From positions 1 through 10,143 of the forward strand of contig CAZSDW010000079.1 of NCBI GenBank assembly GCA_964605705.1: 10,143 nt of DNA. Direction: 5' to 3'. This DNA comes from CAZSDW01 sp964605705 (GTDB taxonomy: Bacteria; Fidelibacterota; UBA2242). Made by a program: the position numbers and the translations under genes. Positions within the stretch are counted from its first letter, which is position 1. The number at the start of each line of letters is the position of its first letter. Shown here one piece after another: positions 7,559 through 10,143 of the stretch. Below the pieces are notes generated by a model that saw only the letters and a program-made list of their open reading frames with translations, was not told where the DNA came from and searched no databases.

Positions 7559-9122
7559 ATGAAAGCAGAAAAAAAAACAACGACCAAAACAGGCTCCAGT
7601 TCGGTACTGGTTAAAAAATTATCAATCTTAGTGGAAATAAACCAGGCAATAAGCCGTAATCTGAATCAGCAGGAATCACTGAAAGCAACTTTGAAAATTC
7701 TGCATGATTCCTACCATACCAATTGCAGTGTAATTTACTTGTTGGATGAAGCGGATAATACTCTCAATGTCGCTTCGTCAATTAATTTTAATACGAATAA
7801 TCCGAAATATAAATCCGGAGTTGGACTAATCGGGCAGATTGTGGAAACGGGTAATCCGGTAATCATCCCGAGGATTAGTAAAGAAATCCAATATACCGAT
7901 GAAATTTTGATACAAGCCTGCGACGATGGCAAGGAACATACATTTTTTGGGATACCAATTGTACTGGATTATAAATCTCTGGGAGCGCTTGTCATTATTT
8001 TATCCTACAATCCGAAAAGAGATTACGATACAACGCTGAATTTTTTATCATTGGTATCTTCTGCTTTGCTGCAGCCTGTTCGTGTACAACAAATGATAAA
8101 TCAGGAGCGGAAGCAATTGCTGGATGAAAATGTTGCCCTGAAGAGCAAGCTCCAGGAAGAATTCAGTTTTCATAATATCCTCGGGACCAGTCATGAAATG
8201 CGGGATGTGTTCGAGCAGGTTGCCAGAGTGGCTGGAACTGATACAACGGTTTTAATTCGCGGCGAATCTGGAACCGGGAAAGAATTGATTGCCAAGGCAA
8301 TTCACTATAACTCGAGGCGTAGTGNNNNNNNNNNCATTTATTCGAGTGAATTGCGCTGCCATACCGGAAAATCTGATTGAGTCCGAATTTTTTGGATTTG
8401 AAAAAGGCGCTTTTACAGGAGCCATCAAGCCGAAAAAAGGTCGTTTTGAACTGGCTGATAAGGGGACAATATTTCTCGATGAGGTTGGTGACCTGAGCAT
8501 GATGACGCAGGTCAAACTTCTGCGGGTTTTACAGGAACAGGAATTTGAACGGATTGGCGGAACTGAAACAATAAAAGTAGATGTCCGCATCATTGCTGCA
8601 ACCAACCAGGATCTTGAAAAATTGATGACGTCCGGGAAATTTCGGGAAGACCTCTATTATCGTTTGAATGTGTTTTCGATATTTTTACCGCCGCTGCGTG
8701 AACGAAAGACCGATATATTACTTCTGGCAGATCACTTTATGTTAAAATATGGGCGCAGACATCGCACCCAAGTCAGACGCATCTCAACCCCGGCAATCGA
8801 TATGCTGATGCGTTATCATTGGCCTGGAAACGTTCGTGAACTGGAAAACTGTATTGAGCGGTCAGTTTTAGTATGCGAAGACCAGGTAATCCATAGTTAC
8901 CACCTGCCGCCGACTCTACAAACCGCTGAAAGCAGCAATACGACTCCTTGTCAGACGCTGGACGATGCCGTGGCTTCCTATGAAAAGGAATTGATTCAGG
9001 ATGCACTAAAATCTACGAACGGAAACAAAGCCAGAACATCGCGCCTGTTGGGTTCCACAGAGCGTATTATCGGTTATAAAATTGAAAAATATAATATCGA
9101 CGTGAGCCGGTTTAAATCCTGA
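7559..9122 (+). CDS. NifA-like sigma-54-dependent activator (GAF-AAA+-Fis HTH), with assembly gap
   Basis: A bacterial enhancer-binding protein that hydrolyses ATP to open sigma-54 RNA polymerase promoters. Order of parts: N-terminal GAF sensor domain (about residues 20-175), short helical linker (about 180-205), then the AAA+ domain. Its landmarks are Walker A GESGTGKE (235-242), the sigma-54 contact loop GAFTGA, Walker B GTIFLDE, IAATN, the arginine region FREDLYYRLN and sensor II WPGNVREL. It ends in a Fis-type helix-turn-helix (NKARTSRLLGSTERIIGYKIEKY). No receiver domain is present, so it is not a two-component NtrC. GAF-AAA+-Fis is the NifA arrangement, and the GAF domain may sense a metabolite such as 2-oxoglutarate. 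Ten Ns (8325-8334) sit between SRRS and FIRVN and shift the frame artificially. Family alignment calls for G-NN-NNN-NCA, giving a proline and a true gap of 6 nt, so I treat both halves as one intact gene. It lies divergent to glnN, its likely target. Confidence 0.92.
8325..8334. other. Assembly gap (10 N)
   Basis: Ten undetermined bases lie inside the AAA+ domain of the sigma-54 activator. The frames on the two sides differ by one base, yet both sides read perfectly as the conserved family sequence. The Ns are therefore a placeholder of arbitrary length. The expected true length is a multiple of three, most likely six. Confidence 0.97.
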
Positions 9123-9199
9123 TCATACTGGTTAGAATATTTTTGTATAACGGTTGATGGTATGGTGTCATGCGGGAGTACAAAGCAATTTCAAACTGC

Positions 9200-9234
9200 G
9201 CCTTGGAGAAGCTTCGGCGGAGCGAGGTCAATTT
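9200..9234. repeat. GC-rich small-hairpin cluster at the IS flank
   Basis: Directly outside the insertion-sequence end lies a GC-rich island in otherwise AT-rich DNA. It contains CTTGGAGAAG, AAGCTT and GCTTC-GGC-GGAGC (stem with one G-T pair, 3-nt loop). It recalls the style of the 22-nt double-hairpin insertion inside the nearby transposase (small stems, 3-nt loops, CCTTGG and GGAG words), but is not a copy of it. It could be a repeat that the IS landed in or beside, or the terminator region of the activator gene. Confidence 0.35.
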
Positions 9235-9262
9235 GAGCCTGTAAAGAATTTTGTGTAAACGG
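9235..9262. repeat. Terminal inverted repeat of IS256-type element (transposase 3' side)
   Basis: The bases starting GAGCCTGTAAAGAATTTT at 9235 and running on through GTGTAAACGG are of the TGTAAA...TTTTGTGTAAA kind that bounds many IS256-family elements. They lie just beyond the transposase stop (9268), the normal position of an end repeat. The other end is outside the window. IS256 elements usually duplicate 8 bp of target; if 9235 is the first base, the duplicate would be GTCAATTT (9227-9234). Confidence 0.65.
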
Positions 9263-9267
9263 CTTTT

Positions 9268-10143
9268 TCACTGGATTGCCTCGATCCGTTCTTCAAACAT
9301 TATCAGGAAGTGATTCATTGCTCTTTTCCAGTCTCTGATTGGCATGTTCCATTTCCTCGTAGCGTTCCTCAAGGCTAAATATAACAATTTAAACACAGAA
9401 TCGTCATTAGGAAATGAACCCCGGGATTTAATCACCTTCTTGAGTGACATATTCAGTGATTCAATGGCGTTGGTCGTATAGATGACCTTCCTGATCTCTG
9501 CAGGATAATCAAAGAATGGTATGATGTTTTCCCAGTTGGATTTCCAGGATTTACTGATAGTTGGATACTGTTTATCCCAGGTTTCAGAGAATGAATCCAA
9601 CGCCAACCGAGTTTTGTCAACAGTTGATGATGCATAGATTTCTTTCAGATCCTGGGCAACTGCTTTCTTCTGTTTCCTCCGCAGGAGTTCCCTTGGAACA
9701 TGACACATATTTCAGACTGTTACGAACCATGTGAACAATGCATAATTGAACCTGGGCCAAAGGGTACACTTTTTCAATAGCTCCGGGAAATCCCTTCAGG
9801 CCATCCACACAGGCAATGAAGATATCCTGAACACCACGGTTACGGATTTCCGTTATGACATTCAGCCAGAATTTGGCTCCTTCATTCCGGGATATCCACA
9901 TGCCCAGTACTTCTTTCATCCCGTCCATATTAATCCCAATTGCCAGGTAAACCGCCTGGTTCTGAATATGGCCATCGTTACGTGATTTTACATGCAGAGC
10001 ATCCAGATAAACAATGGGATATATGGAATCTAATGGCCGATTCTGCCAGGTCTTTACTTCATTCATGACTTCACTGGTTACCGTTGAAATTAATGACGGA
10101 GATACCTCAACACCATAGATCTCTTCCAGGTGCATCTGAATAT
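9268..10143 (-). pseudogene. IS256-family transposase, frameshifted by a 22-nt insertion; 5' end outside window
   Basis: A Mutator-like DDE transposase. The visible part starts in frame with IQMHLEEIYGVEVSPSLIS. All three catalytic residues are encoded: D in YLDALHVK (10003-10001), D in CVDGLKGFPGA (9805-9803) and E in TTNAIESLN (9462-9460). After RNSLKYVS (to 9701) the frame breaks. The C-terminal half, from KQKKAVAQDLKEIY to the TGA at 9270-9268, is in another frame, so no full-length protein with all three acidic residues can be made. Removing 22 bases (9677-9698) joins the halves as YVSWKQKKAVAQDL, the normal family sequence. About 110 N-terminal residues lie beyond the edge. Apart from this one lesion the gene looks fresh, so inactivation is probably recent. 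IS256 elements are not known to use programmed frameshifting. Confidence 0.88.
9677..9698. repeat. 22-nt double-hairpin insertion within the transposase
   Basis: On the transposase strand these 22 bases are two abutting perfect mini-hairpins of 11 nt: TTCC-AAG-GGAA and CTCC-TGC-GGAG, each a 4-bp stem with a 3-nt loop. They split a TGG tryptophan codon (TG|G); the left boundary is ambiguous by 1 nt because both sides share a G. Excision restores the family sequence without any scar. The architecture resembles the double-hairpin elements described in fungal mitochondrial DNA. Whether it is a mobile repeat in this genome cannot be told from one copy. Confidence 0.75.

Larger units (their letters stand above)
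9235..10143 (-). mobile_element. IS256-family insertion sequence, partial (one end visible)
   Basis: The element enters from the right edge and ends at the terminal repeat near 9235. It contains one transposase gene on the minus strand, disrupted by a short insertion, and no passenger genes in view. It lies about 110 bp downstream of the sigma-54 activator gene, in a non-essential position. Confidence 0.85.

Noticed and set aside
9617..9708. Programmed frameshift joining two transposase ORFs
   Set aside because: IS256 transposases come from one frame, there is no slippery run, and removal of the 22-nt insertion fully explains the break.

Overview
The window looks like chromosomal DNA of a free-living, moderately AT-rich bacterium, probably of the Bacteroidetes/FCB side of the tree. 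That placement is an inference from the type III glutamine synthetase, a signal-peptide-bearing bleomycin-hydrolase-like peptidase, the IS256-type transposase and the general protein style. No rRNA or other phylogenetic marker is present. A run of ten Ns at 8325-8334 shows that this is a draft scaffold.

Layout. (1) 1-893 (+): C-terminal part of a haem catalase, cut by the left edge. (2) 962-993: long near-perfect palindrome between the converging catalase and operon ends. (3) 4284-993 (-): a tight three-gene operon with an exported C1-family peptidase, a soluble metallophosphoesterase and a membrane-anchored metallophosphoesterase, with gene gaps of 3 nt and 1 nt. (4) 4576-4316 (-): frameshifted, truncated remnant of a ZnuA-type metal-binding lipoprotein. 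(5) 4577-4892: non-coding, holding a clear intrinsic terminator for the next gene. (6) 7100-4893 (-): type III glutamine synthetase (glnN). (7) 7101-7558: AT-rich divergent control region. (8) 7559-9122 (+): NifA-like GAF/AAA+/Fis activator of sigma-54 promoters, interrupted by the assembly gap. (9) 9235-10143 (-): one end of an IS256-family insertion sequence whose transposase is broken by a 22-nt insertion.

The most coherent functional unit is the divergent pair glnN / NifA-like regulator. The regulator carries the GAFTGA loop that contacts sigma-54. A sigma-54-like -24/-12 element with correct spacing (TGGCAA-N5-TTGTA) lies on the glnN strand at 7199-7184. Three consecutive palindromes with centres exactly 13 bp apart sit at 7475-7515, and the last overlaps the -35 of a good sigma-70-type promoter for the regulator. 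This reads as a self-contained nitrogen-assimilation switch: the regulator controls itself and activates ammonia assimilation by GSIII. The wiring is inferred, not shown.

The most unusual structure is the 22-nt insertion in the transposase. It consists exactly of two abutting 11-nt perfect mini-hairpins (TTCC-AAG-GGAA and CTCC-TGC-GGAG). Removing it restores both the reading frame and the expected IS256 sequence YVSWKQKKAVAQDL. It behaves like a tiny double-hairpin mobile or repeat element.
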